Source of the DNA: Lachnospiraceae bacterium
GTDB lineage: Bacteria > Bacillota > Clostridia > Lachnospirales > Lachnospiraceae
Length of the DNA: 64,000 bases
Assembly (NCBI GenBank): GCA_022781985.1
Contig: JALESH010000021.1
Span: 1 to 64,000, forward strand
Direction of reading: 5' to 3'
Part shown: piece after piece, positions 25,719 to 33,891 of the stretch
Layout of the letters: each line of letters starts with the position of its first letter
How positions within the stretch are numbered: position 1 is the stretch's first letter
Notes under the pieces: generated by a model
Seen by the model: only the letters and a program-made list of their open reading frames with translations
What the model was told of the DNA's origin: nothing
Database searches by the model: none
Program-made: the position numbers and the translations under genes

Positions 25719-26093
25719 ATGGAATTTGCAGAGAGAAAGCGGCTGTTGTTTTTTGGTCTGCCCTGGACATTTACAAAATATACGGTACAGGAGGAAAATA
25801 TCGTCATCAATTCGGGACTGCTGACTACCCATGAGAACGATTGCTATATGTATAAGATACAGGATGTGGAGCTTCAGGCCTCCCTTTTTGAAAGGCTGTT
25901 CAGGCTGGGGACGGTGGTATGCCATACCGGAGACACCACCCACCCCAGGCTGATACTGGAGCATATCAGAAATGCCAAGGCGATCAAGGACTTTATCCTG
26001 CAGGCCTCGGAGGAGGCCAGGAGAAGGAGGCGTACTCTCAACACCCTGGATATCGGCTCAAATGCAGGAGACGGCATGGAGCTGCAGGAGTGA
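25719..26093 (+). CDS. Small PH-like domain protein
   Basis: 124 residues with no membrane segment. The pattern of beta strands, [34 protein letters not shown] followed by [20 protein letters not shown], resembles bacterial PH (YdbS/YvbH-type) domains. A C-terminal Arg-rich helix follows. AAGGAGGG at 25703-25710 selects the ATG at 25719. It has its own promoter and faces a convergent membrane-protein gene. The function is unknown. Confidence 0.7.
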   Translation: MEFAERKRLLFFGLPWTFTKYTVQEENIVINSGLLTTHENDCYMYKIQDVELQASLFERLFRLGTVVCHTGDTTHPRLILEHIRNAKAIKDFILQASEEARRRRRTLNTLDIGSNAGDGMELQE

Positions 26094-26119
26094 GGAAGGG
26101 AGCGGTGTGAAAGGCGGTT

Positions 26120-26539
26120 TCATATCGCTCCTTCCTCTCCTGAGGCTTCGGATTCCTTCAGCAGCCGTTCGAATAAAAGGCCGGCCAGGATCCAGAAGGG
26201 AAGATAGTCCAGCCGGATTATTTTTTTGATGTTCCATCTGGAGCGGCTGTAGTCCCAGGGACAGACATCCCGGCGCATCAAAAGGGAACCGGTGATATAT
26301 TCGCCCATAAAGATCAGGGAGGCATAGGTGAGCCCGCGGAGGAGAAAGTGACGGTTTTTTACCAGTCTGCATACGGGAGAGAGAAAGGCAGCCATACCGT
26401 AGATGGGGAACATCCAGACGGAGGTATTGCCGGCCAGCTTCCATTCCCTCCGGCGCAGGGAGTTCAGGGCTGTAAAGGAGATTTCCAGGCACCAGCCCAG
26501 GATGCCGCAGTGGATGAAATTATGGATTAGTTTTCTCAT
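26120..26539 (-). CDS. Short CmpB-like membrane protein
   Basis: 139 residues with about four hydrophobic segments. CGILGWCLEISF, MFPIYGMAAF, the GEYITGSLL stretch and CPWDYSRSRWNIK match the same PF06541 motifs as the gene at 21825-22730, but without the coiled-coil tail. No clear ribosome site is seen before the ATG at 26539. It is divergent from folC by 61 bases. The function is unknown. Confidence 0.72.
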   Translation of the reverse strand: MRKLIHNFIHCGILGWCLEISFTALNSLRRREWKLAGNTSVWMFPIYGMAAFLSPVCRLVKNRHFLLRGLTYASLIFMGEYITGSLLMRRDVCPWDYSRSRWNIKKIIRLDYLPFWILAGLLFERLLKESEASGEEGAI

Positions 26540-26600
26540 GATGTTTAGTATGGGCAGAAGGGACGGAAAATATACAGGCTATGAAAGGGGCAGGGATGGG

Positions 26601-27902
26601 ATGAAGTACAAGGATGCCATGGAGTATATGGAAGAAATAGGCAAATACGGCAGTGTACTGGGACTGGAAGGGATGAGGGAGCTGTGCAGGAGACTGGGGG
26701 ATCCCCAGCAGGAGTTGAAATTTGTACACATTGCGGGCACCAACGGGAAGGGCTCTGTGCTGGCCTATGTGTCCACGGCCCTCCAATGCGCCGGGTACAG
26801 AGTGGGCAGATATCTCTCTCCGGTGATTTTCGAGTACAGGGAAAGGATACAGGTGAACGGCAGGTATATCACCCAGAAGGGATTCTGCGAATGTCTGGAG
26901 CTGATACGGACAGCAGCCGGAGAAATGGCGGCTGAGGGCTTTGCCCATCCCACAGCCTTTGAAATCGAGACAGCGGCAGCCTTTTTGTATTTTAAGCAGA
27001 AGTCTTGTGACATCGTGGTGCTGGAGACCGGACTGGGCGGAGGGCTGGATGCCACCAATGTCATCCCTCCGCCGGAGGCGGCAGTATTTGCTTCTATCAG
27101 CATGGATCATATCCAGCTGCTGGGCGACACCCTGGAGGAGATAGCAGAAAAAAAGGCAGGAATCATCAAAAGAGGGTGTCCGGTGATCAGCATGGGACAG
27201 CAGCCGGAGGCGGAAGGGGTACTGAGGGCCAGGGCAGAGGAGAATGGATGTACCTTCTGCATGCTGGATGAGGGGAGGATCAGAAAGGTCAGGTATGGCC
27301 TGGAAAGGCAGAGGTTTTCTTATGGCGGCCTGCAGGATCTGGAGATCTCGCTGGCAGGACAGCATCAGGTCAGGAATGCAGCCCTGGCGGTGGAGGTGCT
27401 CAGGATGCTGGGTGAGCGCGGGTTTGCAGTGCCGGAGAAGAGACTGAGGCAGGGGCTGCTGCAGACGGAGTGGAGGGGGCGTTTTGATATCATAGGCAAA
27501 AAGCCCTATTTTATTGCAGACGGGGCGCATAATGAGGATGGAGCCAAAAAGCTGGCGGAGTCCCTGCGGTTTTATTTTACAAATAAAAAGATTGTATATA
27601 TAATGGGAGTATTGAGGGATAAGGAATACCACAGAATGATACGGGCAACCTTTGAACTGGCAGAGCACATTGTGACAGTCACGCCGCCGGGCAGCCCCAG
27701 GGCTCTGCATGCCTGTGAGCTGGCAGGGGAGGTTCGGAGATATCATCCCAGTGTGACAGCCGCCGACAGCATAGAGGAGGCCGTAGAACTGAGTTATCTG
27801 CTGGCGGATCAGGGCAGCGTGATTGTGGCCTTCGGTTCCTTGTCCTATCTGGGAGCTTTGATAAGGGCTGTAGAAAACAGAGACAAAGGCATGGTGGTAT
27901 AA
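26601..27902 (+). CDS. folC: Folylpolyglutamate / dihydrofolate synthase
   Basis: 433 residues. FolC adds glutamate to dihydropteroate and to folates. The P-loop is HIAGTNGKGSV (about 43-53), followed by YLSPVIFEYRERI, the ETGLGGGLDATN motif and a C-terminal ligase domain with ADGAHNEDG. The ATG at 26601 gives the usual N terminus (MKYKDAMEYME); the longer frame runs into the opposing gene. The stop is immediately followed by the folE start (TAAATG), so the two are translationally coupled. It is the first gene of the folate operon. Confidence 0.95.
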   Translation: MKYKDAMEYMEEIGKYGSVLGLEGMRELCRRLGDPQQELKFVHIAGTNGKGSVLAYVSTALQCAGYRVGRYLSPVIFEYRERIQVNGRYITQKGFCECLELIRTAAGEMAAEGFAHPTAFEIETAAAFLYFKQKSCDIVVLETGLGGGLDATNVIPPPEAAVFASISMDHIQLLGDTLEEIAEKKAGIIKRGCPVISMGQQPEAEGVLRARAEENGCTFCMLDEGRIRKVRYGLERQRFSYGGLQDLEISLAGQHQVRNAALAVEVLRMLGERGFAVPEKRLRQGLLQTEWRGRFDIIGKKPYFIADGAHNEDGAKKLAESLRFYFTNKKIVYIMGVLRDKEYHRMIRATFELAEHIVTVTPPGSPRALHACELAGEVRRYHPSVTAADSIEEAVELSYLLADQGSVIVAFGSLSYLGALIRAVENRDKGMVV

Positions 27903-28457
27903 ATGATAGACAGGAAAAAAATAGAGGAAGGCGTGCGGCTGATCCTGGAGGGCATCGGAGAGGATGGCAGCAGGGAAGGGCTGGCCGGTACGCCGGATCG
28001 GGTAGCCAGGATGTATGAGGAGATATTTTCAGGTATGGAGGAGGATGCCGGGGAGCATCTGCGGAGGGTGTTCACCGCCGACCATCATGAGATGGTGGTG
28101 GAAAAGGATATCTGCTTTTATTCCACCTGTGAGCATCATCTGATGCCTTTTTACGGAAAGGCCCATATCGCCTATATACCTGACGGGAAGGTGGTGGGGA
28201 TCTCCAAGCTGGCCCGTACGGTGGAGGTATTTGCCAGGAGGCTGCAGATACAGGAGCAGATGACGGCTCAGATCGCGGATGCCATCATGGAGCATCTGAA
28301 GCCCCTGGGAGTAATGGTGATCCTGGAGGCAGAGCACCTGTGTATGACGATGCGGGGAGTGAGGAAGCCGGGCAGCCGGACGAAGACCCTTGTCACAAGG
28401 GGGCTGTTTGCAGAGAGTAAGGAGCTTCGGGCCCAGGCTTTCATGCTGATACAGTAG
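27903..28457 (+). CDS. folE: GTP cyclohydrolase I
   Basis: 184 residues. FolE converts GTP to dihydroneopterin triphosphate, the first step of folate synthesis. Zinc ligands and catalytic residues are seen in [20 protein letters not shown] and in the later HLCMTMRG. The protein is the normal short bacterial length and is complete. It abuts folC with no spacer. Confidence 0.97.
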   Translation: MIDRKKIEEGVRLILEGIGEDGSREGLAGTPDRVARMYEEIFSGMEEDAGEHLRRVFTADHHEMVVEKDICFYSTCEHHLMPFYGKAHIAYIPDGKVVGISKLARTVEVFARRLQIQEQMTAQIADAIMEHLKPLGVMVILEAEHLCMTMRGVRKPGSRTKTLVTRGLFAESKELRAQAFMLIQ

Positions 28458-28472
28458 GGTCTCGGGAGGAGC

Positions 28473-28988
28473 GTGGTAACAGGAATGGATGGAATAAGCG
28501 GTGTGGGGGAGCGGGTGAACCGCATATTGGAGAATGAGGAATATAAAAGGTATCTTGGGCTGAATGAGGCAGCGGAGAGGGAGAGGGAGTTCTGCCGGCA
28601 TGATATGGGACATTTTCTGGATGTGGCCCGGCTGGCGGTGATATTGAATCTGAAGGAGGGACAGAAGGTGGAGGAGGAGCTGATCTATGCGGCGGCTCTT
28701 CTACACGATATCGGGAGACATGTGCAGTATGCAGATGGAACGCCCCATGAGGAGGCCGGCGCGGCGCTGGCGGCCTCTGTTCTGGCGGCCTGTGGATTTG
28801 ATCCCCAAGAAAGGAAGCTTGTGGAGGAGGCGATCCTGTCCCACCGCAGCCGGGAGGCGGCTGGACGGCCGGGGCTTGGCGGGCTGCTCTGCAGGGCAGA
28901 TAAGCTGAGCCGGGGCTGCTTTGCCTGCAGGATGCAGGATAGGTGCAGCTGGGAAAAGGAGAAAAAGAACCTGCAGTTATTGTGGTAA
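28473..28988 (+). CDS. HD-domain phosphohydrolase in folate operon
   Basis: 171 residues. Metal ligands of the HD superfamily are seen at CRHDMGHFLDVARLA and in ALLHDIGRHVQY, with a later ILSHRS. The last ~25 residues hold four Cys (CRADK, CFACRMQDRC). Given its place between folE and folP, it might remove phosphate from dihydroneopterin triphosphate or a related pterin, a step without a dedicated enzyme in many Clostridia; this is inference. The start is GTG 28473 or ATG 28485. Confidence 0.8.
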   Translation: MVTGMDGISGVGERVNRILENEEYKRYLGLNEAAEREREFCRHDMGHFLDVARLAVILNLKEGQKVEEELIYAAALLHDIGRHVQYADGTPHEEAGAALAASVLAACGFDPQERKLVEEAILSHRSREAAGRPGLGGLLCRADKLSRGCFACRMQDRCSWEKEKKNLQLLW

Positions 28989-29002
28989 GGAGGAAAGAGC
29001 AA

Positions 29003-29824
29003 GTGAAAATTGGCAGCAGAGATTTTGAGTTGGGAAAGCATACATATCTTATGGGGATTTTAAATGTGACACCGGATTCCTTTTCTGATGGAGGAAGGTT
29101 CTATGAGCGGGACAGGGCCCTGAAGCATGTGGAGGAGATGATAGAGGAGGGAGCGGATATCATCGACATTGGCGGTGAATCTACCCGTCCCGGCTACACG
29201 GCGCTTTCGGATGAGGAGGAAACAGAGAGGGTAGTGCCGGTGATTGAGGCAGTCAAGAAGAGGTTTGACATCCCGGTTTCTCTGGATACCTGCAAAAGCA
29301 GGGTGGCCCATGCAGGGATAGAGGCCGGTGCCGATCTGATCAATGACATTTGGGGATTGAAATATGATGATGCCATGGCGGCAGTGATAGCAGAGAGCGG
29401 ATTGCCCTGCTGTCTGGGCCATAACAGGAAGGAAGGATATCAGAATTTTATGGAGGAGGTGGCCGCTGATCTGGAAGAGACCCTCAGACTGGCTGCCCGG
29501 GCGGGCATAGGAAAGGAGAGGATCATCCTGGATCCCGGCGTTGGCTTCGGCAAGAGCTATGAAAACAACCTGGAGATCCTGAACCGTCTGGGAGAGCTGG
29601 AGAAGCTGGGCTGTCCGCTGATGCTTGGAGCCAGCCGGAAGTCAGTCATCGGGCTGACTCTGGATCTGCCTGTGGAGGAAAGGCTGGAGGGAACTCTGGT
29701 GACCACAGTTCTGGCTGTGCTGAAGGGCTGCTCCTTTGTGCGGGTACATGATGTGAAGGAAAACCTGCGTGCTGTCCGCATGGTGGAGGCTGTTTTGAAC
29801 AGCGGGGGCATGCAGGGCAGATGA
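29003..29824 (+). CDS. folP: Dihydropteroate synthase
   Basis: 273 residues. FolP condenses p-aminobenzoate with hydroxymethyl-dihydropterin diphosphate and is the sulfonamide target. Signatures are MGILNVTPDSFSDGG, IDIGGESTRPG and LGASRKS. The start is a GTG at 29003 placed 9 bases after GGAGG (28989-28993); the longer frame overlaps the HD gene. It overlaps the nominal frame of the following gene, whose real start is 53 bases further on. Confidence 0.96.
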   Translation: MKIGSRDFELGKHTYLMGILNVTPDSFSDGGRFYERDRALKHVEEMIEEGADIIDIGGESTRPGYTALSDEEETERVVPVIEAVKKRFDIPVSLDTCKSRVAHAGIEAGADLINDIWGLKYDDAMAAVIAESGLPCCLGHNRKEGYQNFMEEVAADLEETLRLAARAGIGKERIILDPGVGFGKSYENNLEILNRLGELEKLGCPLMLGASRKSVIGLTLDLPVEERLEGTLVTTVLAVLKGCSFVRVHDVKENLRAVRMVEAVLNSGGMQGR

Positions 29825-29877
29825 GCTGCCCCGTAGCCGGGCTGCAGGTGAAAGCGAGGAAGGGAGGGAAGCGTGAG

Positions 29878-30711
29878 ATGAAGCGCCGGGAGGAGGATAT
29901 CATCAGGATAGAGAATCTGGAGGTGTTTGCTTATCATGGGGTATATTCCTGGGAGAGGGAGGAAGGCCAGAGGTTCTATATCAACGCAGCATTATATGTG
30001 GAGACCGGGAAAGCGGTACAGGAGGATTTGCTGGAGCTGTCTGTGGACTATGGAGCTGTCTGCCATTTTATGAGCCGTTTTATGAATGAGAATCCCTGTA
30101 ACCTGATCGAGACGGCTGCGGAACGGCTGGCGGCGGCGGTGCTGCTTGCCTTTTCGCCGGTGAGGGGGATTACCCTGGAGATACGCAAGCCCGATGCTCC
30201 CATCGGCCTGCCCTTTGAGTCAGTTTCGGCAGAGATCAGCAGGAGGTGGAGCACCGCTTATCTGGCTATGGGCTCCAGCCTGGGGGACAGGGAAGCCCAT
30301 ATCAGAAATGCTGTTGAGGCTATGGAGGAGGAACCCAAAATAAGGGTAAAAAAGGTATCGGAGCTGATCCCAACAGCTCCCTATGGAGGGGCAGCCAGGG
30401 AGGAATTTCTGAACGGCGCAATGGAGATCGAAACTCTGTTTACCCCTGAGCAGCTGCTGGACTGCCTGCATGCCCTGGAGGAGGCGGCCGGCAGGGTAAG
30501 GAAGGAACGGTGGGCAGACCGGACACTGGATCTGGATATTCTTTTGTATGAGGATCTGATCCTTTGGACGGAGCGGCTGGCCATTCCCCATCCTGACATG
30601 ATCAACAGGGAGTTTGTCCTCAAGCCCCTGGCACAGATAGCGCCCTATGTGCTGCATCCTGTCTGCCGTGAGCCGGTGAGGGCGCTGCTGGAGCGGCTTT
30701 CCGGGAGGTAA
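29878..30711 (+). CDS. folB-folK: Fused dihydroneopterin aldolase / HPPK
   Basis: 277 residues with two folate enzymes in one chain. Residues 1 to about 118 are FolB (ENLEVFAYHGVYSWERE, then DYGAV), which cleaves dihydroneopterin. Residues about 125-277 are FolK (YLAMGSSLGDREAHI, then RWADRTLDLDILLYED and PHPDM), which adds pyrophosphate. The ATG at 29878 is chosen over 29821 because the FolB fold begins there and GGGAGGG lies about 10 bases upstream. Fusion of these successive steps is known in several Firmicutes. It ends the operon. Confidence 0.95.
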   Translation: MKRREEDIIRIENLEVFAYHGVYSWEREEGQRFYINAALYVETGKAVQEDLLELSVDYGAVCHFMSRFMNENPCNLIETAAERLAAAVLLAFSPVRGITLEIRKPDAPIGLPFESVSAEISRRWSTAYLAMGSSLGDREAHIRNAVEAMEEEPKIRVKKVSELIPTAPYGGAAREEFLNGAMEIETLFTPEQLLDCLHALEEAAGRVRKERWADRTLDLDILLYEDLILWTERLAIPHPDMINREFVLKPLAQIAPYVLHPVCREPVRALLERLSGR

Positions 30712-30728
30712 GCCACAGTGCCGGACTC

Positions 30729-32129
30729 TCACAGCAGGGTTCGGTACAGCCTCAGGATCGCCTCTTCCATCCTGTCCTCCTCCAGAGAGGAATAGTTGAT
30801 GACAAAAATATGCTCCGCTGCGGCCGGCGCATGGATATAGTACTGTGAGAGGGAGGATATTTTGATGCCGTTCTGTCCTGCTTTCCGGCAGAACTCCTCA
30901 TCGGATATCCGGGTATTGATTTTGAGGAGGAAGTGGAGTCCTGCATCCTCCTCCGAAATGGTTACATAGGAGGCCAGGGGGCTGTTCCTGATACAGGACA
31001 GCAGCCGGTCTTTTTTGTTATGGTAATAATTGCGCATACGGTTAATATGCTTTTCAAAGTAGCCATGCTCAATAAAGCGGGCCAGGGTGTATTGTTCAAA
31101 GTTGGATACGGTACAGGAGTAAAAGGACAGCCTGGAATAAAAGGCGCTGACCAGGTGCATGGGAAGAACCATGTAGCTGATGCGCACAGTGGAGGACAGT
31201 GTCTTGGTAAAGGTATTGATGTAGATGACCTTTTCCAGCGCATCGATGCTCTGCAGGGTAGGGATGGGCTGTCCGTTCAGGCGGAATTCGCTGTCATAAT
31301 CATCCTCAATAATGTATCTTGCTTCTGATTTTGAGGCCCATCCCAGCAGCTCGTAGCGGCGGCTGATGGGCATGACGATACCGGTGGGGAAATGGTGGGA
31401 GGGCGATATATGGATCACGTCTACCGATCTTTCCTCCAGTCCGGTGATGCTGATACCGCTGTCGTCCAGGGAAATATGCTCGCAGGGAGCATGGTGGCTG
31501 TTATAGATTTTGGCGATCTTGTGATAGCCCGGATCTTCTACGGCATATCTTTTTTCGATGCCCAGAAGCTGCACGATCAGGCTGTAGAGATATTCCGTGC
31601 CGGCACCGATGATGATCTGTGCCGGAGAGACTGACAGGCCGTGAAAGTCCTTCAGATGACAGGCGATTGCCCGGCGCAGGGGAAGGATGCCCCCGCAGGG
31701 AGGATTGGTCATAAGGTCGATCTGGCTGTCCCTGAGCAGCTCCCGGATCAGCTTGGACCAGATGGAAAAGGGAAAGCTGCTGGAGCAGGTCTGATTGCTG
31801 GTAAAATCAGCCAGATAGGGAGACTGCTGGGAGGGGAGGCAGACATTTGCGGCCGGGCCCTCCGCCACGGGGGGCGGAGCAATGGTTTTGATATCATTCA
31901 CAAAATATCCCTTTTTAGGGATGGAATAAATATAGCCCTCAGCAATGAGCTGGGCATAGGCATTTTCTACAGTGATGGTGCTTATGCCCAGATTTTTTGC
32001 AAAGCTGCGCTTGGAGGGCAGGCGGGTCCCGGCCTTCAGATTTCCCTGAAGTACGTCGTTTTTAATGCATTTGTACAGATGCTCGTAGAGAGAATCTGAC
32101 CCTAAATCTGCAAAGGAGTAGGTCAACAT
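30729..32129 (-). CDS. pdxR: PdxR-type MocR regulator (GntR + aminotransferase fold)
   Basis: 466 residues. An N-terminal GntR winged helix (about 15-75, with GTRLPSKRSFAKNLGISTITVENAYAQL) binds DNA; the rest is a class I aminotransferase domain that binds pyridoxal phosphate through the Lys in TFTKTL. In Firmicutes this family activates pdxST and senses PLP, which agrees with the divergent pdxS gene 131 bases away. Met 32129 follows CAGGAGG by about 11 bases. It converges with the folate operon. Confidence 0.9.
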   Translation of the reverse strand: MLTYSFADLGSDSLYEHLYKCIKNDVLQGNLKAGTRLPSKRSFAKNLGISTITVENAYAQLIAEGYIYSIPKKGYFVNDIKTIAPPPVAEGPAANVCLPSQQSPYLADFTSNQTCSSSFPFSIWSKLIRELLRDSQIDLMTNPPCGGILPLRRAIACHLKDFHGLSVSPAQIIIGAGTEYLYSLIVQLLGIEKRYAVEDPGYHKIAKIYNSHHAPCEHISLDDSGISITGLEERSVDVIHISPSHHFPTGIVMPISRRYELLGWASKSEARYIIEDDYDSEFRLNGQPIPTLQSIDALEKVIYINTFTKTLSSTVRISYMVLPMHLVSAFYSRLSFYSCTVSNFEQYTLARFIEHGYFEKHINRMRNYYHNKKDRLLSCIRNSPLASYVTISEEDAGLHFLLKINTRISDEEFCRKAGQNGIKISSLSQYYIHAPAAAEHIFVINYSSLEEDRMEEAILRLYRTLL

Positions 32130-32145
32130 AATGAAAAAACCTCCT

Positions 32146-32197
32146 GATCTGACCATTTTGAATATATATAAAATGGATATTTTTTTATGTTCAGATT
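32146..32197. promoter_or_regulatory. Nested dyads, candidate PdxR operator
   Basis: In the pdxR-pdxS gap, CCATTTT (32153-32159) pairs with AAAATGG (32170-32176) across a 10-base AT spacer. Outside it, ATCTGA (32147-32152) pairs with TCAGAT (32191-32196). The dyads lie next to the pdxS -10 box. This fits a MocR-type operator controlling both genes. Confidence 0.55.
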
Positions 32198-32202
32198 TTC
32201 AT

Positions 32203-32208
32203 TATAAT
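32203..32208 (+). promoter_or_regulatory. Probable -10 box for pdxST
   Basis: TATAAT lies 53 bases ahead of the pdxS start. Only a run of T stands at the -35 position (32180-32185), as expected for a promoter that needs an activator such as PdxR. Confidence 0.55.
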
Positions 32209-32260
32209 CAAGAATCGTAAGGAAGTAAAGAAGCTTTAGGAAAGGAAAAGGGATATCAGA

Positions 32261-33136
32261 ATGAAGGAAAACAGATATAAGCTGAATAAGGAACTGGCAC
32301 AGATGCTCAAGGGCGGGGTGATCATGGATGTGACCACACCGGAGCAGGCCAGGATAGCGGAGGCGGCAGGAGCCTGTGCTGTGATGGCTCTGGAAAGGAT
32401 CCCCGCAGACATCAGGGCGGCAGGCGGAGTCTCCAGGATGAGCGATCCCAGGATGATCAAGGGCATCCAGGCCGCCGTATCCATTCCGGTTATGGCAAAA
32501 TGCCGGATCGGACATTTTGCAGAGGCACAGATTCTGGAGGCCATCGAAATTGACTATATAGATGAGAGTGAGGTGCTTTCTCCGGCGGACGACCTGTACC
32601 ACATTGACAAGACCCGGTTCCGGGTACCCTTTGTCTGTGGGGCAAAGGATCTGGGAGAGGCTCTGAGACGTATAAGCGAGGGGGCCTCCATGATCAGGAC
32701 AAAGGGGGAGCCGGGAACCGGGGACATCGTCCAGGCAGTCCGGCATATGAGGAAAATGAACAGTGAAATTGCCCGTCTGAAGGGAATGCGGGAGGACGAG
32801 CTGTTCCAGGCGGCAAAGGAGCTCCAGGTACCCTATGACCTGGTAAGCTATGTGCATGAGAACGGCAGGCTGCCGGTGGTTAATTTTGCTGCAGGAGGAG
32901 TGGCTACGCCTGCCGATGCGGCGCTGATGATGCAGCTTGGCGCAGAGGGTGTATTTGTTGGCTCCGGCATCTTTAAGTCAGGCAATCCCGAGAAGCGGGC
33001 CAATGCCATCGTAAAGGCTGTGACCAACTTTACAGATGCGGCATTGATCGCCTCCCTTTCCGAGGATCTCGGCGAGGCAATGGTGGGCATCAACGAGCAG
33101 GAGATAGAGCTGCTGATGGCTGAGAGAGGTAAATAA
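32261..33136 (+). CDS. pdxS: Pyridoxal 5'-phosphate synthase, PdxS
   Basis: 291 residues. PdxS builds PLP from ribose 5-phosphate, glyceraldehyde 3-phosphate and ammonia. Key Lys residues are in [13 protein letters not shown] with the active-site region, MAKCRIGHF and [13 protein letters not shown]. The barrel end motif [14 protein letters not shown] is intact. It is followed by pdxT after one base, so the two subunits are made together. Confidence 0.97.
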   Translation: MKENRYKLNKELAQMLKGGVIMDVTTPEQARIAEAAGACAVMALERIPADIRAAGGVSRMSDPRMIKGIQAAVSIPVMAKCRIGHFAEAQILEAIEIDYIDESEVLSPADDLYHIDKTRFRVPFVCGAKDLGEALRRISEGASMIRTKGEPGTGDIVQAVRHMRKMNSEIARLKGMREDELFQAAKELQVPYDLVSYVHENGRLPVVNFAAGGVATPADAALMMQLGAEGVFVGSGIFKSGNPEKRANAIVKAVTNFTDAALIASLSEDLGEAMVGINEQEIELLMAERGK

Positions 33137-33137
33137 T

Positions 33138-33704
33138 ATGAGGGTGGCGGTATTGGCAGTGCAGGGAGCCTTTGCAGAGCATGAACAGATGCTGGACAGA
33201 CTGGGCGCAGACTATGTGGAGCTGAGAAAAAAGGAGGATCTGGACAGGGATTTTGACGGTCTGATCCTGCCGGGAGGCGAAAGCACTGTGCAGGGCAAGC
33301 TGCTGAGGGAGCTGGATATGTTCGATCCCTTAAAGGGCAGGATCGAGGAGGGACTGCCTGTGCTGGGTACCTGTGCCGGGCTTATCCTTCTGGCTCGCAG
33401 GCTGTGCAATGACGGCAGGATCCATTTCGGCACCCTCCCCGTTGCAGTGAAAAGAAACGCTTATGGCAGGCAGCTGGGCAGCTTTTATACCCGGGAGAAG
33501 GTAAAAGGGGTCGGGGTGGTGCCTATGACCTTCATCCGCGCTCCCTATATCGAAAGTGCCGAGGAGGGGGTGGAGGTGCTTTCCCGGGTGGATGGGCATA
33601 TTGTTGCCGTCCGGTACCAAAACCAGCTGGCGCTTTCCTTCCATCCTGAGCTGGACGAGGATCTGAGAATCCATGGCTGCTTTCTGGGTATGATGAAGGG
33701 CTGA
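33138..33704 (+). CDS. pdxT: PLP synthase glutaminase subunit, PdxT
   Basis: 188 residues. PdxT supplies ammonia from glutamine to PdxS. The Cys nucleophile is in GTCAGLILLAR, and the His-Glu pair is in SFHPEL. The loop GGESTVQGKLL is a slight variant of the usual GGESTT. Coupled to pdxS by a one-base gap. Confidence 0.96.
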   Translation: MRVAVLAVQGAFAEHEQMLDRLGADYVELRKKEDLDRDFDGLILPGGESTVQGKLLRELDMFDPLKGRIEEGLPVLGTCAGLILLARRLCNDGRIHFGTLPVAVKRNAYGRQLGSFYTREKVKGVGVVPMTFIRAPYIESAEEGVEVLSRVDGHIVAVRYQNQLALSFHPELDEDLRIHGCFLGMMKG

Positions 33705-33783
33705 AGGAGGGAGCAATTCCATCAGGGTTCCTACAGGGGTGTATATACGAAAAAAGACAAGTTTTCTGTTCGGAACTTCGTCG

Positions 33784-33815
33784 CAAAATCTTTTGTCGGA
33801 TTAAAAAAGATTTTG
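33784..33815 (+). promoter_or_regulatory. 11-bp inverted repeat overlapping the chemoreceptor -35 box
   Basis: CAAAATCTTTT (33784-33794) and its exact complement (33805-33815) are separated by 10 bases. The right arm covers the first bases of the TTGACG box of the following promoter. An operator is likely; it could also serve as terminator of pdxT, although no T run follows. Confidence 0.6.
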
Positions 33816-33841
33816 ACGTTTTATGGCGGATGTGGTATGAT
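33813..33841 (+). promoter_or_regulatory. Sigma-A promoter of the first chemoreceptor gene
   Basis: TTGACG (33813-33818) and TATGAT (33836-33841) are 17 bases apart, 51 bases before the start codon. A sigma-D (flagellar) promoter was looked for and not found. Confidence 0.75.
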
Positions 33842-33891
33842 TTACATCGGACGAAGGAAAACGAGAACAAAAGACAGAAGGAGAATACAAG

